Assembly: GCA_031289445.1 (NCBI GenBank) | Contig: JAITPL010000022.1 | Span: forward strand, 1 to 6,970 | Reading direction: 5' to 3' | Source of the DNA: Tannerella sp. | GTDB lineage: Bacteria; Bacteroidota; Bacteroidia; Bacteroidales; Tannerellaceae | DNA: 6,970 bases | Shown: positions 1 to 6,970 of the stretch, piece by piece | Position numbering within the stretch: the stretch's first letter is position 1 | Layout of the letters: each line of letters begins with the position of its first letter | Made by a program: the position numbers and the translations under genes | Notes under the pieces: generated by a model | Database searches by the model: none | What the model saw: only the letters and a program-made list of their open reading frames with translations | Told to the model about the DNA's origin: nothing

Positions 1-953
1 ATCTGGGCGGCTATGGAGATAGTCGAGACCGGCGTTTTCAGTTCGTGGGTCATATTGTTGATAAAGTCGTTCTTCATCTCCGAAAGTCGCTTCTGGCGGA
101 AAATTATGTATATCGTAATCGAGAAGGTGAAAAGCAATATCAGCGAGAAGATGATCGAAGGCACGAGGAAGGAGACGGATTCGGAGATGTAGTCGTTTTT
201 AGTCGGGAAATAGATTTTGATGTAATTATATCTCGAAGGAGGGTCGTTGTGGAATATGACTTGAGTGATTATATCCGAGCTGCGGGGATTTTTAGCGAGC
301 GGCTCGCTCTGAAAGACAAGCTGTTCGTTATTGTTCACTACCATCAGCACGAACGGCAGATTCAATCCGTTGTTTGCAAAATCATTCATGATCTTCAATT
401 GCAGATCCATAAAGTTGACGCGCCTGTCCAAGGGTCTCAGATGGGCGTTCATCATCACCTCGTAAGCCACAACGTCAAGGAATTCCTTGGCCGCGTAATA
501 GCGATCGAGATTTGAACGCTGTATCACTTCCAAACGGTCTATTATCGAGGTTTTATTTACCGGTGCAGAGCCTAACTTTTGCGGCGCTGCCTGCTGTCGC
601 GTTTTAAGTTCCATCTGCTCCAATTCGCTGACGGAATTTGTCTTTGGGGTCGAATAACCGTTGTTTTTATTCAGTATTATATCATTGGCATTCTGTAAAT
701 TATACTGATTAATATCCGAAAAGGAACTGCCTCCGGAGTATCCGGTGATTCTGGTATATTCCTGAATATATTTGCTTGATTCTTCACGCACAAGATCGCG
801 CGATACATTTTCGAGACTGCGATGTACGGTCAAGTCAAACAGTTCGTTGCTCGTCTTCGTGATGGTAACGACATATTGGACTTGCAGTATTAGCAAGCCA
901 ATAAAGGCGAAAGCAATCAAGCCTGTCAGTATCCAAATCATAGACTTTTTCAT
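1..953 (-). CDS. Sensor histidine kinase, N-terminal part (C-terminus cut by window edge)
   Basis: This is the sensor half of a two-component system: an inner-membrane kinase that autophosphorylates a histidine and passes the phosphate to a response regulator. The minus strand reads open for 317 codons from the ATG at 953-951 to the window edge. A membrane segment lies at about residues 5-24, an extracytoplasmic region of about 235 residues follows, and a second membrane segment lies at about 262-285. The dimerisation/phospho-acceptor motif FINNMTHELKTPVSTI follows, with the acceptor His at residue 303. The ATP-binding domain and any downstream regulator are outside the window. The start is well fixed: an in-frame TAA lies four codons upstream (965-963), and only Met5 competes. 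The extracytoplasmic part matches no sensor domain I recognise. The N-terminus (MKKSMIWIL plus a long hydrophobic run) and the H-box resemble RprX-type kinases of Bacteroides, but that subfamily assignment is tentative. Confidence 0.93.
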   Translation of the reverse strand, partial: MKKSMIWILTGLIAFAFIGLLILQVQYVVTITKTSNELFDLTVHRSLENVSRDLVREESSKYIQEYTRITGYSGGSSFSDINQYNLQNANDIILNKNNGYSTPKTNSVSELEQMELKTRQQAAPQKLGSAPVNKTSIIDRLEVIQRSNLDRYYAAKEFLDVVAYEVMMNAHLRPLDRRVNFMDLQLKIMNDFANNGLNLPFVLMVVNNNEQLVFQSEPLAKNPRSSDIITQVIFHNDPPSRYNYIKIYFPTKNDYISESVSFLVPSIIFSLILLFTFSITIYIIFRQKRLSEMKNDFINNMTHELKTPVSTISIAAQ

Positions 954-1238
954 CTCAATTTCTTATTTTACAGATTGCAAAGGACGCAAAATTTCCTTTA
1001 ATATTCGCATAATAAACGTGAAAATTTTTAGTCTCAAAGGTTAAAGATTGTTCGATTTTGATATTAATATGACTGCAATACAAAAAGCATTACTGCTCGA
1101 ATTGTCTAATATTCAAGTAGTAAAAGTAGATTTTTGGCCGAAATAAGCAGTTAAATATAGATATTATTACTTAAATCATGTAGCCAATATTAAGTTAAAT
1201 TGGGGTTGTTTTGGTGTCTGAATTTTTTTTACGAGCTA
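954..1238. other. AT-rich intergenic spacer between purL and the kinase gene
   Basis: This 285-bp spacer is clearly richer in A and T than the flanking genes. It follows the purL stop and precedes the kinase start on the minus strand, so it should hold the end of the purL transcript and the kinase promoter. I see no open reading frame with a recognisable product, no tRNA and no clear riboswitch. The best -7 candidate for the kinase is AACCTTTG (minus strand, 1042-1035), one mismatch from TAnnTTTG but with no TTTG at the expected distance upstream. It is therefore not annotated as a promoter. Confidence 0.6.
1082..1098 (-). terminator. Possible weak intrinsic terminator downstream of purL
   Basis: On the minus strand, AGCA (1097-1094) can pair with TGCT (1089-1086) around a GTAA loop. 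A G-T wobble could extend the stem by one pair, and a run of T follows (1085-1082). It sits about 140 nt past the purL stop, between purL and the kinase gene, where a terminator would be expected. The stem is short and has little GC, so it may be coincidental. Confidence 0.22.
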
Positions 1239-4200
1239 TCAAATATCAATCGAGTCTTCTATCCACTGGCGGGCATTAATAAAGGCTTCTATCCACGGAG
1301 TTACCTCGTCGTTGAGGCGTTTTTCGGGATAGTTGGCGCACTGCCAAGGGAAGATGGATCTTTCGGGATGGGGCATCATGGCGAGATGCCGACCGTCGGC
1401 AGAGCAGACGCCGGCTGTTGCCCACGACGAGCCGTTAGGATTGGCGGGATAGGCGTCGTGGTTGTAGCGGGCTACAATATTATAATGTGATTCGTCGTAG
1501 GGGAAAGAGAACTTGCCTTCGCCGTGCGCCACCCAAGCGCCTAATTTCGAGCCGCTTAGCGAGCCAAGCAGCACCGAGTTATTCTCCGGTATTTGGAGGG
1601 TAACGAAGCCCGATTCGAACTTGTGCGAATCATTATGCACCATCTTGGGTTTCTCCTCGTGTTCGGGGTATATCAGTTCAAGTTCGGTCATCAGCTGGCA
1701 ACCGTTGCAGATGCCGAGGCTAAGGGTGTTCTTGCGTTTATAGAAGCGATCTATAGCACGTTTAGCCCTGTCGTTGTAGAGGATACCGGCAGCCCAGCCC
1801 TTAGCCGAGCCGAGCACGTCGGAGTTGGAGAAGCCGCCGCAAAAGACAATGAAATTGATGTCTTCGAGCGTCTCGCGTCCCGAAGCGAGGTCGGTCTGAT
1901 GAACGTCGCGCACGTCGAAGCCGGCCAGATAGAGTGCATAAGCAGTCTCGCGCTCGCACTGTGAGCCTTTGTCGCGCAGGACGGCCGCACGGATACCGCT
2001 GGCTTTGTGGCGCGAAACCGACAGTTCGTACGATTTAAGCGAGCCGTTGAATTTTTTTGGAAACACAAACTCCAAAGGCTGTTTCAGATAGTTATTATAT
2101 CTTTGCTTGGCGCATTCCTTGCCGCTTTGACGCGCGTCGAGCAGCGCGGAGGTCTTGTACCACATCTGCCGCAGTTCGTCGATTGGAAACTCATAATCAC
2201 CTTTGGAATGACGTACCGTGATGCGTCTTTCGGGAATAGGACTGCCTAATCTCAAATATCCAATGCCCGCATTATCGAGAAACTTCTCGAACGACGAGGC
2301 CTGTTTCACTTGAACTATCAAACCCGGATTTTCGGCAAAAAGCGTCAGTGTAGGGTCGTCGCCAAGTTTATCTATGTGTATGTCCATCCCGCCTTCGACG
2401 TTGGCGAAACACATCTCAAGCAGAGTAGTTATCATGCCGCCTGCCGAAATATCGTGTCCGGCGAGGATAAGTCCCTGGTTGATGGATTCCTGAACAGCGA
2501 TGAAGGCTTTGGCGAAATAGTGGGCGTCCCTGACGGTAGGCGCTTCGCTGCCAACCTTGCCGAGAACCTGCGCAAAGGCCGAGCCGCCAAGCCGCAACTT
2601 GTCGGTAGAGAAATCTATATAGAATATGTACGAGCGGAAAATTGTCCTAAGCACCGGAGAGACTATTTGACGGACGTCTTTGACCTCGCCCGAAGCCGAT
2701 ATAATAACCGTGCCGGGCGACAATACCTTGTCCTTGCCGTACTTCTGCGTCATCGACAAGGAATCCTTGCCGGTGGGTATGTTGACGCCCAGAGCGCAGG
2801 CGAAATCCGAAGCTGCCTTTACCGCCTTGTACAGACGCGCATCCTCGCCCTCGTTGCGACAAGGCCACATCCAGTTGGCGCTCAGCGAGATGCTTCGCAA
2901 ACCTTCTTTCATAGGCGCAAAAACAAGGTTTGTCAGCGCCTCGGCTATTGCCAGCACAGAGCCTGCGGCAGGGTCAATCAGCGCTGCCTGCGGAGCGTGG
3001 CCTATGGAGGTTGCAATACCTTCGCGACCGTGAAAATCGAGAGCCACAGCGCCGAGATCGCTCAAAGGCAGCTGCAACTCGCCCTGACACTGCTGACGGG
3101 CGACACGACCGGTTACCGAGCGGTCAACCTTGTTTGTCAGCCAGTCTTTACAGGCTACGGCTTCGAGTTGAAGCACTTTCTCTACATATTGATTAAGCGG
3201 CGAACCTTTAGAGTCCGGGGTCTTTTTGTTGTATTTTAAGGGCAAGAATCTTGCCTTGACGGTATGGTCTTCCATCACTGTGCGCGGCGGCTTGCCAAAC
3301 ATGTATTCAAGCGGCATGTCAATAGGTTTGACGCCGTTGCTCTGCTTGAAGATAAACTTCATGTCGCCTGTCGTTTCGCCAACTATGTACATCGGCGCAC
3401 GTTCGCGCTCGGATATTCTGCGCACCCTCTCGCAGTCTTTTTCCTTGATTAGCAACCCCATGCGCTCCTGACTTTCGTTGCCTATTATTTCTTTGGCCGA
3501 AAGCGTCGGGTCGCCTATCGGCAATCGCGACATGTCGATAAATCCGCCTATATCTTCGACTAACTCGGAGAGGCAGTTGAGATGTCCGCCGGCGCCGTGG
3601 TCGTGTATCGAGACTATGGGATTATCGCTCGATTCGGCTACGCTGCGGATAACGTTGGCTACACGCTTCTGCATTTCGGGATTGGCTCGCTGCACGGCAT
3701 TGAGTTCTATCCCGCTGTTATACTGACCGGTATCTACCGACGAAACTGCTCCTCCGCCCATGCCTATGCGATAATTGTCGCCTCCAAGCACAACTATTTT
3801 CTCGTGGGGACGCGGATGGCCTTTGATAGCGTGTCGGCGGTTGGCGTACCCTACCCCTCCCGCCAGCATTATCACCTTGTCGTAGGCATATTTCTGGTCG
3901 TTCTCGGCATACTCGAAAGTGAGCAGCGAGCCGCAGATAAGAGGTTGTCCGAACTTGTTGCCGAAGTCGGATGCGCCGTTAGAGGCCTTGATAAGTATCT
4001 GTTCGGGCGTCTGATAGAGCCATTTGCGGGGATTGAGGATTGATTCCCATTCGCGACCTTTTTCCAGTCGGGGATAGGAAGTCATATAGACGGCTGTGCC
4101 TGCGACGGGCAATGAAGCTGTGCCTCCGGCCAGACGGTCGCGTATCTCGCCTCCGGTGCCGGTTGCAGCGCCGTTGAAAGGCTCGACGGTAGTAGGGAAG

Positions 4201-4949
4201 TTATGCGTTTCGGCTTTGAGCGAGAGGACGGTATGTATTCTCTTAGTGGTGTAATAGTCGGGTCTGTCGCCCGATAGCGGCGCGAACTGTTCGATTTCAG
4301 GCCCCGAGTTGAATGCCACATTGTCCTTGTATGCCGAAATAAGCCGATTGGGATTCTTGATAGAGGTCTTTTTTATCATCGTAAACAGAGATTCCTTCAT
4401 CTCTTTGTTGTCGATAATGAACTGTCCGCCGAATATCTTGTGGCGGCAGTGCTCGGAGTTGACTTGCGAGAAACCGAATACCTCGCTGTCGGTCAGTTTG
4501 CGATTCAGTTTCTTACTCACTTCGTTGAGATACACCACTTCGTCGTCGCTCAAAGCCAGACCTTCCTGTCGGCTATAAGCGGCGATATCATTAATATGGA
4601 CAACAGGGTCGGGTCTCTTGTTGATAGTAAAAACCGTCTGGTCTAGACCGTTATAAACACGCTGAAGCATCTGGTCGTGGGGAGCATCCTTAGAAGCTAC
4701 CGCGAAGTACTCTTCTATGCGCGAGATGCCTGTAACGCCCATGTTCTGGGTTATTTCTACGGCATTCGTACTCCACGGTGTAACCATCTCGCGGCGAGGC
4801 CCAATAAACCAGCCATTCACTGTCTGTCTATCAAGAAGTTTAGCTCCACTGAACAACCAGATTAGTTTTTCTATATCCCTGGCGCCAAGCTTAATCGCAG
4901 TTTCTGCGGCTAAAACCGACTTGTCCGTTCTTTGAAAAAACTGAATCAT
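1239..4949 (-). CDS. purL: Phosphoribosylformylglycinamidine synthase, single-chain form (FGAM synthase)
   Basis: This cytoplasmic enzyme converts FGAR, glutamine and ATP to FGAM, the fourth step of de novo purine synthesis. The 1236-residue product has the full domain order of the long PurL form (E. coli, about 1295 residues). A PurS-like N-terminal region (about 1-140) leads into the signature SEHCRHK (165-171). The first AIRS-type half has KAETHNFPTTVEPFNGAATG (245-264) and HDHGAGG (450-456). A second AIRS-like half has NIPTGKDSLSM (723-733) and GHDISAGG (831-838). A class I glutamine amidotransferase domain starts near residue 988. Its nucleophile is Cys1081 in GICNGCQ, with His1194 and Glu1196 in HPER; all catalytic residues are present. 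I chose ATG 4949-4947: an AAGAAGAG purine run lies just upstream, homology begins at MIQFF, and the in-frame ATG at 5000 and TTG at 5021 fall in the promoter. PurT, encoded divergently, makes its substrate. Confidence 0.97.
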   Translation of the reverse strand: MIQFFQRTDKSVLAAETAIKLGARDIEKLIWLFSGAKLLDRQTVNGWFIGPRREMVTPWSTNAVEITQNMGVTGISRIEEYFAVASKDAPHDQMLQRVYNGLDQTVFTINKRPDPVVHINDIAAYSRQEGLALSDDEVVYLNEVSKKLNRKLTDSEVFGFSQVNSEHCRHKIFGGQFIIDNKEMKESLFTMIKKTSIKNPNRLISAYKDNVAFNSGPEIEQFAPLSGDRPDYYTTKRIHTVLSLKAETHNFPTTVEPFNGAATGTGGEIRDRLAGGTASLPVAGTAVYMTSYPRLEKGREWESILNPRKWLYQTPEQILIKASNGASDFGNKFGQPLICGSLLTFEYAENDQKYAYDKVIMLAGGVGYANRRHAIKGHPRPHEKIVVLGGDNYRIGMGGGAVSSVDTGQYNSGIELNAVQRANPEMQKRVANVIRSVAESSDNPIVSIHDHGAGGHLNCLSELVEDIGGFIDMSRLPIGDPTLSAKEIIGNESQERMGLLIKEKDCERVRRISERERAPMYIVGETTGDMKFIFKQSNGVKPIDMPLEYMFGKPPRTVMEDHTVKARFLPLKYNKKTPDSKGSPLNQYVEKVLQLEAVACKDWLTNKVDRSVTGRVARQQCQGELQLPLSDLGAVALDFHGREGIATSIGHAPQAALIDPAAGSVLAIAEALTNLVFAPMKEGLRSISLSANWMWPCRNEGEDARLYKAVKAASDFACALGVNIPTGKDSLSMTQKYGKDKVLSPGTVIISASGEVKDVRQIVSPVLRTIFRSYIFYIDFSTDKLRLGGSAFAQVLGKVGSEAPTVRDAHYFAKAFIAVQESINQGLILAGHDISAGGMITTLLEMCFANVEGGMDIHIDKLGDDPTLTLFAENPGLIVQVKQASSFEKFLDNAGIGYLRLGSPIPERRITVRHSKGDYEFPIDELRQMWYKTSALLDARQSGKECAKQRYNNYLKQPLEFVFPKKFNGSLKSYELSVSRHKASGIRAAVLRDKGSQCERETAYALYLAGFDVRDVHQTDLASGRETLEDINFIVFCGGFSNSDVLGSAKGWAAGILYNDRAKRAIDRFYKRKNTLSLGICNGCQLMTELELIYPEHEEKPKMVHNDSHKFESGFVTLQIPENNSVLLGSLSGSKLGAWVAHGEGKFSFPYDESHYNIVARYNHDAYPANPNGSSWATAGVCSADGRHLAMMPHPERSIFPWQCANYPEKRLNDEVTPWIEAFINARQWIEDSIDI

Positions 4950-4964
4950 ATCTCTTCTTTTAAT

Positions 4965-5013
4965 ATAATTTCCGTAAAATTTCGCTGCAAATGTAGTCAT
5001 AATTTCCGTAAAA
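4965..5013. repeat. Perfect 15-bp direct repeat in the purL/purT control region (candidate operator pair)
   Basis: ATAATTTCCGTAAAA occurs at 4965-4979 and again at 4999-5013 in the same orientation, start to start 34 bp. Each copy contains TTTCCGTAAA, a near-palindrome of form TTTnCGnAAA. The 19 bp between the copies contain the purL -7 box. The right copy lies between the purL -7 and -33 boxes and covers the weak purT -33 region. The left copy lies just downstream of the predicted purL start site. The spacing is not a multiple of three, so the copies would be read in different frames if translated, which argues against a coding origin. I do not recognise the motif; it does not resemble the E. 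coli PurR box. Confidence 0.6.
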
Positions 5014-5019
5014 ACCAAC
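4988..5019 (-). promoter_or_regulatory. Predicted purL promoter (Bacteroidota type)
   Basis: On the minus strand, TACATTTG (4995-4988) matches the Bacteroidota -7 consensus TAnnTTTG exactly. Twenty bases upstream, GTTG (5019-5016) matches three of four bases of the -33 element TTTG. Transcription would start near 4981, leaving a leader of about 30 nt before the purL ATG at 4949. This promoter would exclude the longer in-frame starts, since the ATG at 5000 and the TTG at 5021 lie upstream of the predicted start site. No transcript data are available, so this rests on motif match and position. Confidence 0.65.
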
Positions 5020-5036
5020 AAAAATGATTATTTTTG
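5003..5036 (+). promoter_or_regulatory. Predicted purT promoter (Bacteroidota type)
   Basis: TATTTTTG (5029-5036) matches the Bacteroidota -7 consensus TAnnTTTG exactly. The -33 element is poor: TTTC at 5003-5006 with a 22-bp spacer is the best candidate. Transcription would begin near 5043, giving a leader of under 20 nt before the purT ATG at 5061. It overlaps the oppositely directed purL promoter between 5003 and 5019, so RNA polymerase probably cannot occupy both at once. Confidence 0.6.
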
Positions 5037-5060
5037 CACCTTGAATTTAATTATTTTGTT

Positions 5061-6248
5061 ATGACAGAGATAGGAACACCTCTCTCCCCGACTGCAATGA
5101 AGGTAGTTTTGTGCGGGTCGGGAGAGTTGGGAAAAGAATTTGTAATCGAGTTGCAGAGGTACGGCGTCGAAGTTGTCGCCCTGGACCGTTATGCCGATGC
5201 GCCTGCAATGCAGGTTGCACACCGCTCGTATGTGGTTTCGATGCTTGACGGCAAGCGGCTTCGCGAGATTATAGAGCGCGAGAAACCCGACTTCATTGTG
5301 CCGGAGGTGGAAGCCATCGCCACAACGACGCTGATAGAGCTGGAAAAGGAGGGATATAACGTTATTCCTACCGCCAAAGCTACTTTTCTGACTATGAACC
5401 GCGAGGGGATACGTCGCCTTGCAGCCGAAGAATTGGGACTGAAAACTTCGCCTTACCGCTTTGCGGAGACCGAGAGCGAGTTTCACGCAGCGGTTGAGGC
5501 CATCGGCCTGCCGTGTGTGGTGAAGCCTATAATGAGTTCGTCGGGGCACGGCCAGAGCGTTGTGCGCAGCGATGATGATATTGCACGCGCCTGGGCTTAT
5601 GCTCAGGAGGGTGGCCGCGCCGGAGCAGGCAAGGTAATAGTAGAGGGTTTCATCAATTTCGACTACGAGATAACGCAGCTGACGGTGCGGCACATCGGCG
5701 GCACTTCTTTTCTCGAGCCGGTAGGTCATCTGCAGATTGACGGCGACTATCGCGAATCGTGGCAGCCGCAACCGATGTCGGCTAAAGCAAAGGACAAGGC
5801 ACGCGAAATAGCCCTCAAAATAACGGACGCCCTCGGCGGACGCGGTATCTTCGGGGTCGAGCTGTTTGTCTGCGGCGACGAGGTGATTTTCAGCGAGGTG
5901 TCGCCGCGTCCGCACGATACAGGCATGGTAACGATGATTTCACAGGAGCTTTCGCAGTTCGCGCTTCATGCTCGTGCGGTGCTCGGTCTGCCCATACCCG
6001 ATATATGTTTTCACGGTCCGGCAGCGGCTTCGAGGGCGATAGTGGCAGAGGGCGATTCGACGGCGCTGAGATTTGCCAACATAGACGAGGCTCTTGCACA
6101 GCCCGGGACGCAGATACGCCTCTTCGGCAAGCCTGAAGTGCATGGACATCGACGTATGGGAGTGATACTCGCCCGCGCCGAATCCATCGAAGACGCCCGT
6201 GCAAAAACAGGGAATGCGTTGGATAAATTACGGTTGATCTATGCTTGA
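5061..6248 (+). CDS. purT: Formate-dependent phosphoribosylglycinamide formyltransferase (GAR transformylase 2)
   Basis: PurT formylates GAR to FGAR using free formate and ATP, the third step of purine synthesis and the alternative to the folate-dependent PurN. The 395-residue product aligns almost without gaps to E. coli PurT (392 residues). GSGELGK with Glu22, and Glu82 in VPEVEAIA, fit the GAR-binding site. The ATP-grasp region has R114, K155, the glycine-rich loop SSSGHGQ (159-165) and IVEGF (193-197). DYRESWQPQ (229-237) follows, then metal-binding Glu267 and Glu279 in [32 protein letters not shown] and HRRMG close the protein. The loop has His where E. coli has Lys (GKG), probably family variation. 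I chose ATG 5061 because homology starts at MTEIGT, matching E. coli residue for residue. The upstream in-frame TTG at 5034 lies inside the -7 box, and a TGA at 5025-5027 closes the frame. The stop overlaps the next gene by 8 bp. Confidence 0.97.
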   Translation: MTEIGTPLSPTAMKVVLCGSGELGKEFVIELQRYGVEVVALDRYADAPAMQVAHRSYVVSMLDGKRLREIIEREKPDFIVPEVEAIATTTLIELEKEGYNVIPTAKATFLTMNREGIRRLAAEELGLKTSPYRFAETESEFHAAVEAIGLPCVVKPIMSSSGHGQSVVRSDDDIARAWAYAQEGGRAGAGKVIVEGFINFDYEITQLTVRHIGGTSFLEPVGHLQIDGDYRESWQPQPMSAKAKDKAREIALKITDALGGRGIFGVELFVCGDEVIFSEVSPRPHDTGMVTMISQELSQFALHARAVLGLPIPDICFHGPAAASRAIVAEGDSTALRFANIDEALAQPGTQIRLFGKPEVHGHRRMGVILARAESIEDARAKTGNALDKLRLIYA

Positions 6249-6876
6249 GCTGTTTTATAAAGGAATAATAATAGGCGTTTTGGTATCGTCGCCGATGGGA
6301 CCCATAGGGATGCTGTGCATACAGCGCACGCTGGCCAAGGGGCAGTGGTCGGGCTTCGTTTCCGGTTTGGGAGCAGCCTTTTCCGACCTGCTCTACGCGG
6401 CTGTAACAAGTTTGTTTATGGGTTTGGTGGTCAACTTTGTCGAAGCGCATCAGAAGCCTTTACAAATCTTCGGTAGCGTGGTCATCCTGCTTTTCGGATA
6501 CTATATTTTTCGCAATAACCCTGTCCAGAGCCTGCAACGCAATCAGGAAAACAGACAGACTACATGGCGGGATTTGGTTACGGCTTTTTTGCTGACTTTA
6601 AGTAATGTATTGATCGTTTTGCTGCTTATAGGCTTGTATGCGAGATTCGGTTTTCTGCTGCCGGAGCATTCGGTGGAGATGACTGTAGCCGGTTTGGCGG
6701 GTATCTGCGGCGGCTGTGTACTGTGGTGGCTGTTCATCACCTTTGTAGTCTCGCTGTTTCGCAAATGGTTCAATATCCGCGGTCTGAAGATACTCAACCG
6801 TATCGTCGGCTCGGTGATTATGTTTCTGGCCGTCTTTGGCCTTATATCTTCAATTTGGTACTTTAATTGTTTTTAG
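6241..6876 (+). CDS. LysE/RhtB-family membrane exporter-like protein
   Basis: This 211-residue protein has about six membrane segments (roughly residues 6-27, 38-64, 72-91, 112-134, 146-171 and 186-207). The polar loop at about 92-111 separates the two halves. That size and topology fit the LysE/RhtB superfamily of small amino-acid and metabolite exporters. The N-terminal signature is visible as [23 protein letters not shown]... followed by [12 protein letters not shown] (residues 16-53): the conserved proline-glycine-proline region, then regularly spaced glycines and an acidic residue in the second segment. Its ATG overlaps the end of purT by 8 bp (ATGCTTGA), so the two are co-transcribed and probably translationally coupled. 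No recognisable Shine-Dalgarno precedes it. The substrate cannot be read from the sequence: exporters of lysine, homoserine, threonine, leucine or cysteine all fall in this superfamily. Confidence 0.88.
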   Translation: MLELFYKGIIIGVLVSSPMGPIGMLCIQRTLAKGQWSGFVSGLGAAFSDLLYAAVTSLFMGLVVNFVEAHQKPLQIFGSVVILLFGYYIFRNNPVQSLQRNQENRQTTWRDLVTAFLLTLSNVLIVLLLIGLYARFGFLLPEHSVEMTVAGLAGICGGCVLWWLFITFVVSLFRKWFNIRGLKILNRIVGSVIMFLAVFGLISSIWYFNCF

Positions 6877-6878
6877 AT

Positions 6879-6970
6879 ATGAAAGTTGATTTGAGATTAG
6901 TAGCAGCGCTCGCAGCAGCGCTAACGTTCGGAGGGTGTACTTCCGGCGCAAAGAAGAATGCCGAAACGGC
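6879..6970 (+). CDS. Probable lipoprotein, N-terminal fragment (runs off the right edge)
   Basis: The frame is open from ATG 6879 to the window edge, giving 30 complete residues (MKVDLRLVAALAAALTFGGC, then TSGAKKNAET). It begins with a charged start (K2, R6), continues with an Ala/Leu-rich hydrophobic stretch at 7-17, and has a Cys at 20 followed by a short polar stretch. That is the layout of a signal peptidase II lipoprotein signal, with Cys20 as the predicted lipidated residue. The box FGGC is imperfect because Phe replaces the usual Leu/Val/Ile at -3. The gene starts 2 bp after the stop of the LysE-family gene, so it is probably the third gene of the purT operon. Too little is visible to name the mature protein. 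Confidence 0.7.
   Translation, partial: MKVDLRLVAALAAALTFGGCTSGAKKNAET

Noticed and set aside
45..515. A 156-codon plus-strand open frame at the left end
   Set aside because: The opposite strand reads as a sensor kinase with a clear H-box and membrane segment, so this is a shadow frame.
1035..1042. AACCTTTG on the minus strand as a -7 box for the kinase gene
   Set aside because: It has one mismatch to TAnnTTTG and no TTTG-like element 19-21 bases upstream, so it is not distinguishable from chance in this AT-rich spacer.
2310..3239. A 309-codon open frame on the plus strand inside purL
   Set aside because: It lies entirely antisense to the conserved AIRS halves of PurL, and its translation resembles no family I know. 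The rarity of stops in that frame follows from the codon use of purL.
4950..5021. An N-terminal extension of PurL by 24 residues starting at a TTG at 5021, or by 17 residues at an ATG at 5000
   Set aside because: Both starts lie upstream of the predicted transcription start and overlap or precede the promoter boxes. PurL homology begins at the ATG at 4949, which has a purine-rich stretch just before it.
5028..5915. A 295-codon open frame on the minus strand across purT
   Set aside because: It is antisense to purT and its control region, its translation has no recognisable domain, and purT is an unambiguous full-length match.
5890..6450. A 186-codon minus-strand open frame spanning the purT/exporter junction
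   Set aside because: It is antisense to two genes with clear family motifs, has no recognisable product and runs across their boundary.

Overview
This window most likely comes from a bacterium of the phylum Bacteroidota, probably the order Bacteroidales. Three things suggest this. The only convincing promoters match the Bacteroidota consensus (TAnnTTTG at -7, weak TTTG-like at -33). Most starts lack a strong Shine-Dalgarno sequence. The sensor kinase has the H-box context (FINNMTHELKTPVSTI) common in that phylum. Base composition is moderate in the genes and clearly AT-rich between them. I saw no mobile element, tRNA, rRNA or CRISPR array.

Layout, left to right. Positions 1-953 (minus strand) hold the N-terminal 317 residues of a membrane sensor histidine kinase; the gene runs off the left edge just after its H-box. 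Positions 954-1238 are an AT-rich spacer with only a weak terminator-like hairpin. Positions 1239-4949 (minus) encode a complete 1236-residue PurL, the single-chain FGAM synthase. Positions 4950-5060 are a 111-bp divergent control region with two overlapping promoters and a perfect 15-bp direct repeat. Positions 5061-6248 (plus) encode a complete 395-residue PurT. It is followed, with an 8-bp overlap, by a 211-residue LysE/RhtB-type membrane protein (6241-6876). After a further 2 bp comes the start of a probable lipoprotein (6879 to the right edge).

How the genes fit together: PurT converts GAR to FGAR using formate and ATP, and PurL converts FGAR to FGAM using glutamine and ATP. These consecutive steps of de novo purine synthesis are transcribed in opposite directions from one short shared control region. 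The exporter-like gene and the lipoprotein appear to be co-transcribed with purT, but the sequence does not reveal their substrates or roles. The kinase gene lies downstream of purL on the same strand, 285 bp away, and is probably a separate unit.

Overall this is mostly conserved housekeeping sequence. I found no new defence, mobile or biosynthetic system. The observation most worth following up is the repeat-containing purL/purT control region.
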